From Flavobacterium marginilacus (GTDB taxonomy: Bacteria > Bacteroidota > Bacteroidia > Flavobacteriales > Flavobacteriaceae): a stretch of DNA of 64,000 nucleotides. Both the position numbers and the translations under genes were made by a program. The notes under the pieces were generated by a model that saw nothing but the letters and a program-made list of their open reading frames with translations, ran no database searches and had not been told where the DNA came from. Below are positions 27,797-36,234 of this stretch, piece after piece. The stretch lies in contig NZ_CP113975.1 of NCBI RefSeq assembly GCF_026870155.1, positions 3,596,001-3,660,000 on the forward strand, in the 5' to 3' direction. Position 1 is the first letter of the stretch, and each line of letters starts with the position of its first letter.

Positions 27797-27873
27797 TTGC
27801 AATAAAATTATTTTACTGATTAAACCATTTATCAAAATATATATCCAACTGCAAACCAAATAAAACCTAATGT

Positions 27874-28926
27874 ATGAAAATTAATTCACCCCTAATTTTA
27901 ATTTTTACCGTGCTTATCACATTGTCTTGTTCTAAAAATGATGATACACCAACAACACCTGCTAATATTGATGATGATTTGGCTGGACCAATTTCGAGAC
28001 CCCAAAGCGGTTATGGATCCGATGGAACTTATACTGTTGCCAAAATATCATTCCCAAGTCCACTATATAGCGGAAAAAATGTAGAAATATTTTATCCGAA
28101 GGGTATTACCGCTCCAAGACCAACTATCTTTTATTCCCATCCTTTTGGTGGTGAAGAAAGCAGCTACAACATTGGTCTATATGAATTCATTGCCAAAAAA
28201 GGTTATGTTGTTGTTTTTGCACCCTACCCGACAACCGGTGTCACTGTAGATGAAAGATACAGCACTTTGTGGGAAAGTTTTAAAAAAGCAGTAACCAATT
28301 ACCCAAATATTATCGATACTTCCAAAGTGGGGTTCATGGGACATTCCTTTGGTGGCGGCGCTTCTTTCGCATTGGCTCACAAAGCATTTATTAACGAAGG
28401 CTGGGGACAAAACGGACGTTTTATTTTTACAATGGCACAATGGTATGCCCATCAAATCACTCAGGAAGATCTGCAGAATTTCCCTGCCAACACTAAACTT
28501 ATCACCCAAGTCTATGACGACGACGTAACCAATGACCACAGGCTGGCAATTGATATTTTCAAAAACATTGCTATTCCGGATTCAGAAAAAGATTTTATTT
28601 TAATCAAAAAAAGTGTTCTCTCATCCTATACATATACAGCCGAACATAACTTACCCAACACACAATCTGCTTATGATGCATATGATTACTATGGCATTTA
28701 CAGACTATTGGATGCTTTGATCGATTATAGTTTTAACGGAAGTGCTGCTGGTAAAAAAACAGCATTAGGAAATGGTTCTGCAGAGCAGATTACAATGCCA
28801 AGCTACAATGGACAGGCATTATCACCTCTAGAAGTAACTGATAATCCAACTGCTCTTTACCCTCAAAGTAAGTATCTATTTCCATGCAATAACGCTAACA
28901 ACCCAAGAATTGCTAATTGTAAATAA
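27874..28926 (+). CDS. Lipoprotein alpha/beta hydrolase (dienelactone-hydrolase/cutinase-like)
   Basis: A 350-aa lipoprotein: signal peptide with lipobox LSCS (Cys at about residue 20), then a short Asp/Thr-rich linker. The hydrolase fold shows FYSHPFGGEESSY (oxyanion region), the nucleophile elbow GHSFGGGA, and a likely catalytic Asp and His in YDDDV and AEHNLP. The tail contains two cysteines (FPC and ANCK) that may form a disulfide. It is 77 bases behind the MFS gene on the same strand and may be read from the same transcript. Probably surface or periplasmic esterase. Confidence 0.82.
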   Translation: MKINSPLILIFTVLITLSCSKNDDTPTTPANIDDDLAGPISRPQSGYGSDGTYTVAKISFPSPLYSGKNVEIFYPKGITAPRPTIFYSHPFGGEESSYNIGLYEFIAKKGYVVVFAPYPTTGVTVDERYSTLWESFKKAVTNYPNIIDTSKVGFMGHSFGGGASFALAHKAFINEGWGQNGRFIFTMAQWYAHQITQEDLQNFPANTKLITQVYDDDVTNDHRLAIDIFKNIAIPDSEKDFILIKKSVLSSYTYTAEHNLPNTQSAYDAYDYYGIYRLLDALIDYSFNGSAAGKKTALGNGSAEQITMPSYNGQALSPLEVTDNPTALYPQSKYLFPCNNANNPRIANCK

Positions 28927-29005
28927 ACCACTATGGACAGAAAGTTCATAGTTTTGGTTGGCTGACTAAAAGTCTACAAGGCTGGGTTCCGAAAAATTTA
29001 TGAGA

Positions 29006-29058
29006 TTGCCACAGATTCACAAAGTAAAATGATTTTAAAATCTGTGAATCTGTGGCAA
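29006..29058. repeat. Perfect 16-bp palindromic repeat
   Basis: TTGCCACAGATTCACA (29006-29021) and its exact reverse complement (29043-29058), with a 21-base loop. It lies in the 363-bp gap behind the lipoprotein hydrolase, which otherwise shows no gene. It resembles short dispersed repeats I recall from other flavobacterial genomes. Confidence 0.65.
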
Positions 29059-29289
29059 AAGAATATTTTTCAGAAGCTAAAGTGCATAGTTTTAAACTTT
29101 ATTTGAGACCAATAACCCCAAATAACAGCAGTACTATTTATCAGCCATTTGATTGAAACCAAAAGTTTCTTCAAATGGCTTTTACTATTTATAAAATATG
29201 CAAGAAAACGTTATTAACGATAGATTAACATATTAAATGTACGAATTGAACCTCAATTTATTGACATTTGCAAAATCAAAACCAAAACG

Positions 29290-31692
29290 ATGATTTTTAA
29301 GAAATTTATTTCCATTCCCCTGCTCCTATTGATTTCTTTTACTGTTTTTTCGCAAGAAAAGAACAATAGCGACTCTAACAAACAAAAATTCACAATTAGC
29401 GGAACCATTTCGGATACCAAAAGCAACGAAACTCTAATTGGAGTAAACGTAGCTGTCCCTGAATTAAAAATAGCCACTACCACCAATGAATATGGGTTTT
29501 ATTCAATCACCCTGCCAAAAGGAGAATATGAAATCAGCATTAGTTATGTTGGTTTTGAAAGTATATCAGAAAAAATCTCATTAGTTAAAAACACAAAAAA
29601 AAGTTATTCTCTTAGTGAATCTGGGCAGGAGCTGAAAGAAGTAGTAATTAGTACCGAAAAAAATACTGCCAACATTAGAAAACCAGAAATGAGCGTTAAC
29701 AAACTGTCTATTTCGGCAATTAAAAAAATGCCTGTTGTTATGGGAGAAGTAGATGTTATCAAATCTATTTTGTTTCTGCCGGGTGTTACTAATGCAGGTG
29801 AAGGCCAGTCTGGATTTAATGTTCGTGGCGGTGGTGCCGATCAAAATTTAATTCTCTTAGACGAAGCCACTATTTTTAATTCCTCTCACGTTTTTGGTTT
29901 TTTCTCTGTTTTCAATCCTGACGCTATCAAGGATTTAAAATTATACAAAGGCGGAATTCCTTCTAAATATGGAGGAAGAGCATCATCGGTTTTGGACATT
30001 TATCAAAAAGATGGAAACAGTAATGATTTCCACATGAATGGAGGAATTGGATTAATTACCAGCCGAATTCTTGCTGAAGGTCCAATCGTAAAAGACAAAG
30101 GATCATTTCTGGTTGGAGGCCGTGCTTCTTACGCGCATCTCTTTCTAAAATTAGCCAATAATGACAACTCAGCTTATTTTTATGATTTAAATACTAAGCT
30201 TAACTATAAATTCGACCCAAACAACAGTTTATATCTTTCTGGGTATTTTGGCCGGGATGTATTTTCTTTAAACGAAACTTTTGCCAATACATATGGTAAT
30301 GCAACATTAAACCTAAGATGGAATCATCTTTTCAGCGAAAAATTATTTTCTAACTTATCGTTTATCTACAGCAATTACTATTATGGATTAACACTTGATT
30401 TTCTTGGATTTAATTGGGATTCCGGAATCAAAAATTACAATCTGAAATACGATTTCAAACATTATATATCCAATAATATAAAACTAAACTACGGATTCAA
30501 CTCCACCTACTACAACTTCAATCCGGGAACAATAGATCCTAGCAGTCCCGATTCTACCATCAACTTTAAGCAGTTAGAAAAAAAATACGCTTTTGAAAAT
30601 GGAATTTACGCAGAAGCGGAACAGATTCTAACTGATAAACTTGCCATCAATTATGGTGCCCGTTTCAGTATTTTTAACAGACTCGGAAATTCCACTGTCA
30701 ATCAATACGAGAATAACCAGCCGGTAGCTTACGATTCAGATTTAAAAATTTATGAAAAAGCAACACCTATCGGAACTACTTCATACAAAAAGAATCAATC
30801 TATAGCTACTTACAATTATTTCGAACCACGCCTTTCGGCAGCATACGAATTAAACAAAAACCAATCGGTAAAAGCAAGTTATAACCGCATGGTACAGTAC
30901 CTGCAGTTGGTTTCTAACACTGCTTCCCCAACCCCGCTCGATGTCTGGACACCAAGTGATAATTACATCAAACCTCAGATTGCCGACCAAGTAGCTATTG
31001 GCTATTTCAATAATTTTAAAGATAATTTATACACCTTAGAATTAGAAAGTTTCTATAAAAAAATTAAAAACAGAATGGATTATATTGACGGAGCCGATTT
31101 AGTTGCCAATGAAGCCATCGAACAGGTAATCCTTAACGGAGAAATGCGCTCCTATGGTTTAGAAGTATTACTGCGAAAAAATTCAGGAAAGTTAAATGGC
31201 TGGATTGCCTACACAATTTCCAAATCACAGCAGAGAACTCCAGGAAGAACCTCGGACGAAATTGGAATCAACAATGGCCAATGGTACCGTTCAGCTTATG
31301 ACAAACTTCACAACATAGCTGCAACGGCAAATTACACTTTAAATCAAAAATGGAATTTTGGCGGTAATTTTACCTTACAGTCTGGACAGCCTACAAACTT
31401 TCCAAACGGACAATATGTTTACCAAGGCATTACGATACCAAGCTATGGAGAGCGAAACAGAAACAGCCTTCCTATCTATCATCACTTAGATATTTCGGCG
31501 ACTTACATTCCAAAACCATACAAAAATAAAGGCTGGCAGGGCGAATGGGTTTTTAGCATCTATAATATTTACAACCGAAAAAATGCCGCTTCAATCAGCT
31601 TTAGAGAAAACGCAGATACTGGTGCAAACGAAGCTGTAAAACTATCTATTTTTGGAGCTGTTCCTTCAGTTTCTTATAACTTTAAATTTTAA
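29290..31692 (+). CDS. TonB-dependent outer-membrane receptor with carboxypeptidase-regulatory domain
   Basis: An 800-aa outer-membrane transporter. Signal peptide (residues 1-22), then a CarboxypepD_reg-like domain of about 35-115 (GTISDTKSNETLIGVNVAV, GFYSITLPKGEYEISISYVGF), a plug domain at about 125-235 (GFNVRGGGADQNLILLDEA, GGIPSKYGGRASSVLDI), and a beta-barrel ending in aromatic SYNFKF. It imports a substrate across the outer membrane using TonB energy. The next gene, a DUF4249 lipoprotein, starts 4 bases after the stop; this receptor/DUF4249 pairing is common in Bacteroidota and may play a SusC/SusD-like role. The substrate is unknown. Confidence 0.93.
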   Translation: MIFKKFISIPLLLLISFTVFSQEKNNSDSNKQKFTISGTISDTKSNETLIGVNVAVPELKIATTTNEYGFYSITLPKGEYEISISYVGFESISEKISLVKNTKKSYSLSESGQELKEVVISTEKNTANIRKPEMSVNKLSISAIKKMPVVMGEVDVIKSILFLPGVTNAGEGQSGFNVRGGGADQNLILLDEATIFNSSHVFGFFSVFNPDAIKDLKLYKGGIPSKYGGRASSVLDIYQKDGNSNDFHMNGGIGLITSRILAEGPIVKDKGSFLVGGRASYAHLFLKLANNDNSAYFYDLNTKLNYKFDPNNSLYLSGYFGRDVFSLNETFANTYGNATLNLRWNHLFSEKLFSNLSFIYSNYYYGLTLDFLGFNWDSGIKNYNLKYDFKHYISNNIKLNYGFNSTYYNFNPGTIDPSSPDSTINFKQLEKKYAFENGIYAEAEQILTDKLAINYGARFSIFNRLGNSTVNQYENNQPVAYDSDLKIYEKATPIGTTSYKKNQSIATYNYFEPRLSAAYELNKNQSVKASYNRMVQYLQLVSNTASPTPLDVWTPSDNYIKPQIADQVAIGYFNNFKDNLYTLELESFYKKIKNRMDYIDGADLVANEAIEQVILNGEMRSYGLEVLLRKNSGKLNGWIAYTISKSQQRTPGRTSDEIGINNGQWYRSAYDKLHNIAATANYTLNQKWNFGGNFTLQSGQPTNFPNGQYVYQGITIPSYGERNRNSLPIYHHLDISATYIPKPYKNKGWQGEWVFSIYNIYNRKNAASISFRENADTGANEAVKLSIFGAVPSVSYNFKF

Positions 31693-31696
31693 CACG

Positions 31697-32533
31697 ATGA
31701 AAAACATTAAACTATACATAACCCTTTTAATAGCTTCATTATCAATAATCAGCTGCGAAGATGTAGTCAATGTAGATTTAGAAACTGCCGCGCCAAAATT
31801 AGTTATAGATGCTTCTATCAAATGGGAAAAAGAAACAACGGGAAATGTCCAGAAAATCAAATTAACAACCACAACCGATTATTATTCTACAACAATCCCA
31901 GCTGCCACAGGAGCTGTAGTCACAGTAACCAACACTACAATGAGTACACCTGCCGTTTTCCAATTCATCGAAGACGGACAGACCGGAGAATACACTTGCA
32001 ATAATTTCAAGCCGGTTATCGGAAATGAGTATGCCCTTAACATAACCTACAAAGGACAGACATTTACTTCAAGCTCTACTTTTATGGCCAGTCCTGTCAT
32101 TACAGAAACTGAGCAGGCTTTAAAACCAGGAATCGAAGGTAAAGACGTATATGAAATCAAATTCTATTTTCAGGACAATGGATCCGAAGAGAATTTTTAC
32201 CTGATAGGTGCAAAAAACAAAAATATTGCTTATCCTGAATACGGTGTTATTAACGACGAATTTTATCAAGGCAATCAAATGTTTGCATTCTACAGAGACG
32301 ATAAACTCAAAAAAGGTGACGAAATTCAGTTCAGCCTGCAGGGAATCACCGAAAAATACAGCAATTACATGAGTAAACTACTCAGCATTGCGGGCAGTGA
32401 TACCGGCAGTCCATTTGCCACTGCACCGGCAACCCTGAGAGGAAATATCGTAAACAAAACCAATCCCGATGATTATCCGTTAGGCTTCTTCCATCTCGGC
32501 GAAATAGATTCAGACACTTATACAATTCAGTAG
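31697..32533 (+). CDS. DUF4249 lipoprotein
   Basis: A 278-aa lipoprotein. Start at 31697 gives MKNIKLYITLLIASLSIISC with the lipobox Cys at residue 20; an earlier in-frame ATG inside the receptor gene (31652) is rejected. The mature part is beta-rich (KLVIDASIKWEKETTGN; GEYTCNNFKPVIGNEYALNI), typical of DUF4249 proteins that accompany TonB receptors. Probably outer-membrane anchored, acting with the receptor upstream. Confidence 0.85.
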   Translation: MKNIKLYITLLIASLSIISCEDVVNVDLETAAPKLVIDASIKWEKETTGNVQKIKLTTTTDYYSTTIPAATGAVVTVTNTTMSTPAVFQFIEDGQTGEYTCNNFKPVIGNEYALNITYKGQTFTSSSTFMASPVITETEQALKPGIEGKDVYEIKFYFQDNGSEENFYLIGAKNKNIAYPEYGVINDEFYQGNQMFAFYRDDKLKKGDEIQFSLQGITEKYSNYMSKLLSIAGSDTGSPFATAPATLRGNIVNKTNPDDYPLGFFHLGEIDSDTYTIQ

Positions 32534-32579
32534 CTGATCCAGCTATCCATTTAAGACTGAAGATTAACAATTTTAGATT

Positions 32580-32679
32580 TTAGATATTTCATAACTTTAC
32601 AGAAAATCTAGGTAGAATTCAAAAAATCTATATTCTATATTCTGAAATCAAAAATCTGCATTCTAAAATCTAAAATCAA
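32580..32679. repeat. Degenerate AATCTAAAATC-type short repeat tract
   Basis: The ~100 bases before the thiamin pyrophosphokinase gene repeat variants of ATTCTAAAATCTAAAATC and AAAATCT, ending just before the ATG. It looks like low-complexity intergenic sequence common in this group. No terminator is obvious. Confidence 0.4.
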
Positions 32680-33342
32680 ATGTCCTCACACCATATCGTC
32701 CGCGACGACCAAGAACCCGCTTTGATAATTGCCAACGGAGCCGCCTGCCATCCCGAGTTACTGGGACAGCTGCTTGAATGGTCTCCACTGGTAATTGTAC
32801 TCGACTCTGCTATTGAGCGCGTTATGGAACTGGGCATAAAAGTAGATGTGTTGTTGGGTGATTTTGACAGGGGATTTGACCCCGAGTACTATAAAGAAAA
32901 GCAGTTTCCGCTGGAAATTGTCTACACTCCAGATCAAACCAAAACCGATTTAGAAAAAGCGCTGGATTATTTAATCGAAAGAAAAATTCCAGCTGTAAAC
33001 ATTATTTGGGCCACTGGCAGAAGAGCCGATCACACTATTACCAATCTTACCAATATTGTCCGTTATCGCAATCTGATTAAAATTGTCATACTCGACGACC
33101 ATTCCAAAATATTTTTGCTACCCAGCAAATTCGAAAAATGGTACACCGCCGGAACGCCAATTTCGTTAATTCCTATTGGAACTGCAAACGGAATATATTC
33201 TGAAAACCTGGTTTATCAATTGGAAAATGACACTCTGACCATGGGATACAGAACCGGAAGCAGTAATGCCGTTGCCAATGACGGAATTGTTACCATCAGC
33301 CACACTGATGGCGATTTACTATTGATGGAATGTTTTGATTAG
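32680..33342 (+). CDS. Thiamin pyrophosphokinase (thiamine diphosphokinase)
   Basis: A 220-aa TPK that makes thiamin diphosphate from thiamin and ATP. The N-terminal IIANGAACHPELL, the D-loop VDVLLGDFDRGFD (usually GDFDS), the motif TPDQTKTDLEKALDYLIE and GRRADHTITNLTN are characteristic, as is the C-terminal TGSSNAVAND, corresponding to the thiamin-binding TSN segment. No other thiamin gene is near. The replacement of Ser by Arg in GDFDR is unusual compared with the common form but the acidic pair is kept. Confidence 0.88.
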   Translation: MSSHHIVRDDQEPALIIANGAACHPELLGQLLEWSPLVIVLDSAIERVMELGIKVDVLLGDFDRGFDPEYYKEKQFPLEIVYTPDQTKTDLEKALDYLIERKIPAVNIIWATGRRADHTITNLTNIVRYRNLIKIVILDDHSKIFLLPSKFEKWYTAGTPISLIPIGTANGIYSENLVYQLENDTLTMGYRTGSSNAVANDGIVTISHTDGDLLLMECFD

Positions 33343-33381
33343 AATCATTTCATAATTTGTAATAAAAGTAGTGTTTTTTTA

Positions 33382-33389
33382 TATATTTG
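33382..33389 (+). promoter_or_regulatory. TAnnTTTG promoter -7 box of the interrupted DUF2004-like gene
   Basis: TATATTTG, about 87 bases before the ATG at 33476. Confidence 0.5.
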
Positions 33390-33780
33390 TTAGGTATCAC
33401 CTAAAAAGCAGTGAAAATGTAAAAGATTACAGTAAGTTTCAACAGATGGCATCTAATAAAAAGAACATTAACAAAATGGCAGAATATACATTACCATATT
33501 TTGGAAAATTACTAACAGAAAAATTAAAAGAATATTATGATGTTGACATTGAATTCAACGGAAACAAAATTCAGATAGACCTAAATTTTGAAGACAAAAC
33601 TATTGATTCATCAACAATGAATAAAGTAAAAAACTTTATTGGTGATATTGATAAATTTGACAAGCTAAATAAAATATACATTCGTAATGACTACAATGAC
33701 GAAGATGGTGACACGATAAAATTTTATTTAGAACATCATCTTGAAGAAATTAGTAAAGATGATATTTCAATACTTATAAA

Positions 33781-34790
33781 CCTGAACTCGATTAATAATT
33801 TTGGTTGAAAATTTTGTAGAAAAAGGTAAAATTTAGTATATTTAAATTTCTGACAATTAAATATTTAACTAAACTCTACCTTATGATTTGTTTTGATAAA
33901 ATTACAGATATTTTTTCTATTGTTGATGAATTTTGCAAAGATTTTGATAAAACCACACAGTCTTTTCTGCTAGGAAAACCTTCCAAACGTCCTTCGATTA
34001 TGTCAAAATCAGAAGTAATTACAATTTATTTACTTTTTCATTTGAGTGGTTTTCGCTGTTTCAAGCATTATTACATTTTTTATGTCCAAAAGCATATGCA
34101 AAATGAATTTCCTAATACAGTTTCTTATAATCGCTTTTTAGAACTAATGCAAAGTGTTCTTTTGCCAATGACAATTTTTGCCAAAACCTGTTGCTTAGGC
34201 AATTGCACAGGCATTTCGTTTGTAGACTCAACACCAATTAGAGTTTGTAAAAACAAACGAATCAGTAGAAACAAAGTTTTTAAAGGTATTGCCACTACAG
34301 GGAAATCTACAATGGGCTGGTTTCATGGGTTTAAACTCCACATCATCATTAATGACAAAGGAGAATTGTTAAGTTTTGCTGTAACTCAAGCCAACGTAGA
34401 TGATAGAGAGCCACTGAAAAATGAGGGCTTTTTGAATGCTATTTTCGGAAAACTATTTGGTGATAAAGGATATATAAGCGAGAAACTCTCTCAATTATTA
34501 TTTGTTGATGGAATCCAATTAATTACAAGTATTCGAAATAATATGAAAAATAGTTTGATGGAAATGAGTGATAAAATTTTACTCCGTAAACGTTCAATAA
34601 TAGAAACGGTTAACGATGAACTTAAAAATATTTGCCAAGTTGAACATTCTAGACATCGTTCATTTACCAACTTTTTGTCAAATCTTATCGCTGGAATAAT
34701 TGCTTATAATTTTCTGCCTAAAAAACCTTCTTTGAAATACGAAACGATTAAAACTAACCAATTGGCTGTATTTTATTAATCGAGTTCAGG
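33781..34790. mobile_element. IS982-family insertion sequence, complete
   Basis: 1010 bp with perfect terminal inverted repeats starting CCTGAACTCGATTAATAA at both ends, flanked by direct repeats TTATAAA (33774-33780 and 34791-34797). Carries one intact transposase. The intact ends and unmutated duplication suggest a recent insertion. Confidence 0.93.
33883..34779 (+). CDS. IS982-family transposase
   Basis: A 298-aa DDE transposase. The first Asp is in SFVDSTPIRVCKNKRI, the second in GKLFGDKGYISEKL and the Glu in RKRSIIETVNDELKNICQVEHSRHRS, the IS982 pattern. The N-terminal region has KSEVITIYLLFHLSGFRCFKHYY. The frame is intact. It is transcribed in the same direction as the gene it interrupts. 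Confidence 0.93.
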   Translation: MICFDKITDIFSIVDEFCKDFDKTTQSFLLGKPSKRPSIMSKSEVITIYLLFHLSGFRCFKHYYIFYVQKHMQNEFPNTVSYNRFLELMQSVLLPMTIFAKTCCLGNCTGISFVDSTPIRVCKNKRISRNKVFKGIATTGKSTMGWFHGFKLHIIINDKGELLSFAVTQANVDDREPLKNEGFLNAIFGKLFGDKGYISEKLSQLLFVDGIQLITSIRNNMKNSLMEMSDKILLRKRSIIETVNDELKNICQVEHSRHRSFTNFLSNLIAGIIAYNFLPKKPSLKYETIKTNQLAVFY

Positions 34791-35146
34791 TTATAAACTT
34801 TGACGACGTATCAACTGAACCCGAACTGCAGCTTTTAACAAAATTGAAGTTAGTAAGAGTTGGACTTTATCCTCACGATGAAGATAATTTTGCAATATTT
34901 GATTACACAATTGGACGCAAATTGACCGACTATTTAGTTGTAATAAAAACTGACGAGCATGGGCAATTAGACTATATGACAATGGAAAGCTGAGAAAAGC
35001 CTACTGCCAACTACTATAAGTAATACTCATAATATAAAAAGAACCGGGAAAAATTGAAGAAAGAGTAAATAAAGTTAGTATTCTCTTTAACTCCTCAAAT
35101 AAACCACTATAAATAAGCGTAATAGCAATTTAAAAAAAGTAATGAC

Positions 35147-35154
35147 TATCTTTG
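35147..35154 (+). promoter_or_regulatory. TAnnTTTG promoter -7 box of rlmF
   Basis: TATCTTTG followed by GC. It overlaps the codons after a possible ATG at 35142, so translation should begin at the next ATG, 35172. Confidence 0.65.
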
Positions 35155-35171
35155 CAGCGAAATTTAGAATA

Positions 35172-36176
35172 ATGAAACCTACAAAGAATACCGAAAAGAC
35201 AACACTGCACCCAAGAAATCTCCACCGATTTGGATACGACTTTAAACTATTGACGCTAAATTACCCCGAATTAAGCGAATTTGTTTTCGTCAACGAACAC
35301 AGCACCGGCTCGAGCGATAGTGAACAGACGAAGCAAACAATTGATTTCAGTAATCCTGATGCAGTAAAAGCACTTAACAATGCTTTACTTATTACCAATT
35401 ACGACATACAAAACTGGGATATTCCAGCAAATTTCCTTTGTCCTCCCATTCCTGGAAGAGCTGATTATATTCATTTTCTCGCCGATTTATTGGCAACGGC
35501 AAACAATGGTGACATTCCGGAAGGAGAAAACGTTATGGGACTCGATGTTGGTATTGGTGCCAACTGTATTTATCCGATTCTCGGGAACTCTATTTACGGC
35601 TGGTCATTCGTAGGAACAGACATTGATGAAAATGCACTTCAAAACTGCAAAAAAATCATTGGTCAAAATCCAAAATTAACCGAAGCTGTCAGTCTGCAGT
35701 TACAGGTAAATTCCCGTTTTATTTTCAAAAATATAATAACTCCCGAAGACCGTTTTACGTTTACTATCTGCAATCCGCCTTTCCATTCCTCATCGGAAGA
35801 AGCTGCAAAAAATAATCTCCGTAAAGTAAATAATCTGGCATCAAATGCTTCCAAAACAATGACCAGAGGCAGAGCCGAACGGAACGAAGTTAAACCAGTT
35901 CTCAACTTTGGCGGACATAATGCTGAATTGTGGTGCGAAGGCGGTGAATTGGGTTTTGTCAAACAAATGATTTTTGAAAGTGTCAAATATCCGATGCAGT
36001 GTCTTTGGTTTACAACTTTAGTCTCCAAGCAGTCCAATCTGAATACAATATACAAAACTTTAAATCATGTAGGAGCTATTCATAAAACCATAGAAATGGC
36101 GCAAGGGCAAAAAACAAGCCGTTTCGTTGCTTGGACCTTTATGAATGAAGCACAGCAAAAAGCCTGGAAATTTTAG
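35172..36176 (+). CDS. rlmF: 23S rRNA (adenine1618-N6)-methyltransferase
   Basis: RlmF (YbiN), 334 aa, which methylates A1618 of 23S rRNA. The start LHPRNLHRFGYDFKLL is diagnostic. The AdoMet site is GLDVGIGANCIYPILG at about residues 118-135 and FVGTDIDENAL; the N6-adenine methyltransferase motif NPPF occurs in TFTICNPPFHSSSEEA, followed by NFGGHNAELWCEGGE. The ATG at 35172 is chosen over 35142 because a promoter box lies between them. The ~150 bases upstream, behind the interrupted gene, hold nothing else. Confidence 0.93.
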   Translation: MKPTKNTEKTTLHPRNLHRFGYDFKLLTLNYPELSEFVFVNEHSTGSSDSEQTKQTIDFSNPDAVKALNNALLITNYDIQNWDIPANFLCPPIPGRADYIHFLADLLATANNGDIPEGENVMGLDVGIGANCIYPILGNSIYGWSFVGTDIDENALQNCKKIIGQNPKLTEAVSLQLQVNSRFIFKNIITPEDRFTFTICNPPFHSSSEEAAKNNLRKVNNLASNASKTMTRGRAERNEVKPVLNFGGHNAELWCEGGELGFVKQMIFESVKYPMQCLWFTTLVSKQSNLNTIYKTLNHVGAIHKTIEMAQGQKTSRFVAWTFMNEAQQKAWKF

Positions 36177-36234
36177 GATTTCAGCAGCCTATTTACTTTG
36201 TATCTTTACGGTTCAGTATCATAGACTCTAAAAC

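Larger units (their letters stand above)
33476..34993 (+). pseudogene. DUF2004-like gene interrupted by an IS982-type element
   Basis: Two pieces of one gene, 33476-33780 and 34798-34993. Removing the element (33781-34790) and one copy of the 7-bp duplication TTATAAA restores an open frame: the junction reads ...DDISILIN + FDDVSTEPELQLL... and continues through LVRVGLYPHDEDNFAIFDYTIGR to DYMTMES and TGA. The restored protein is about 167 aa and resembles DUF2004 proteins as I remember them (MAEYTLPYFGKL start). The left piece alone can make ~111 aa, read through into the element for a few residues. Function unknown. Confidence 0.85.

Noticed and set aside
34791..34982. Minus-strand frame behind the IS982 element
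   Set aside because: It overlaps the 3' piece of the interrupted DUF2004-like gene, whose plus-strand frame is convincing.
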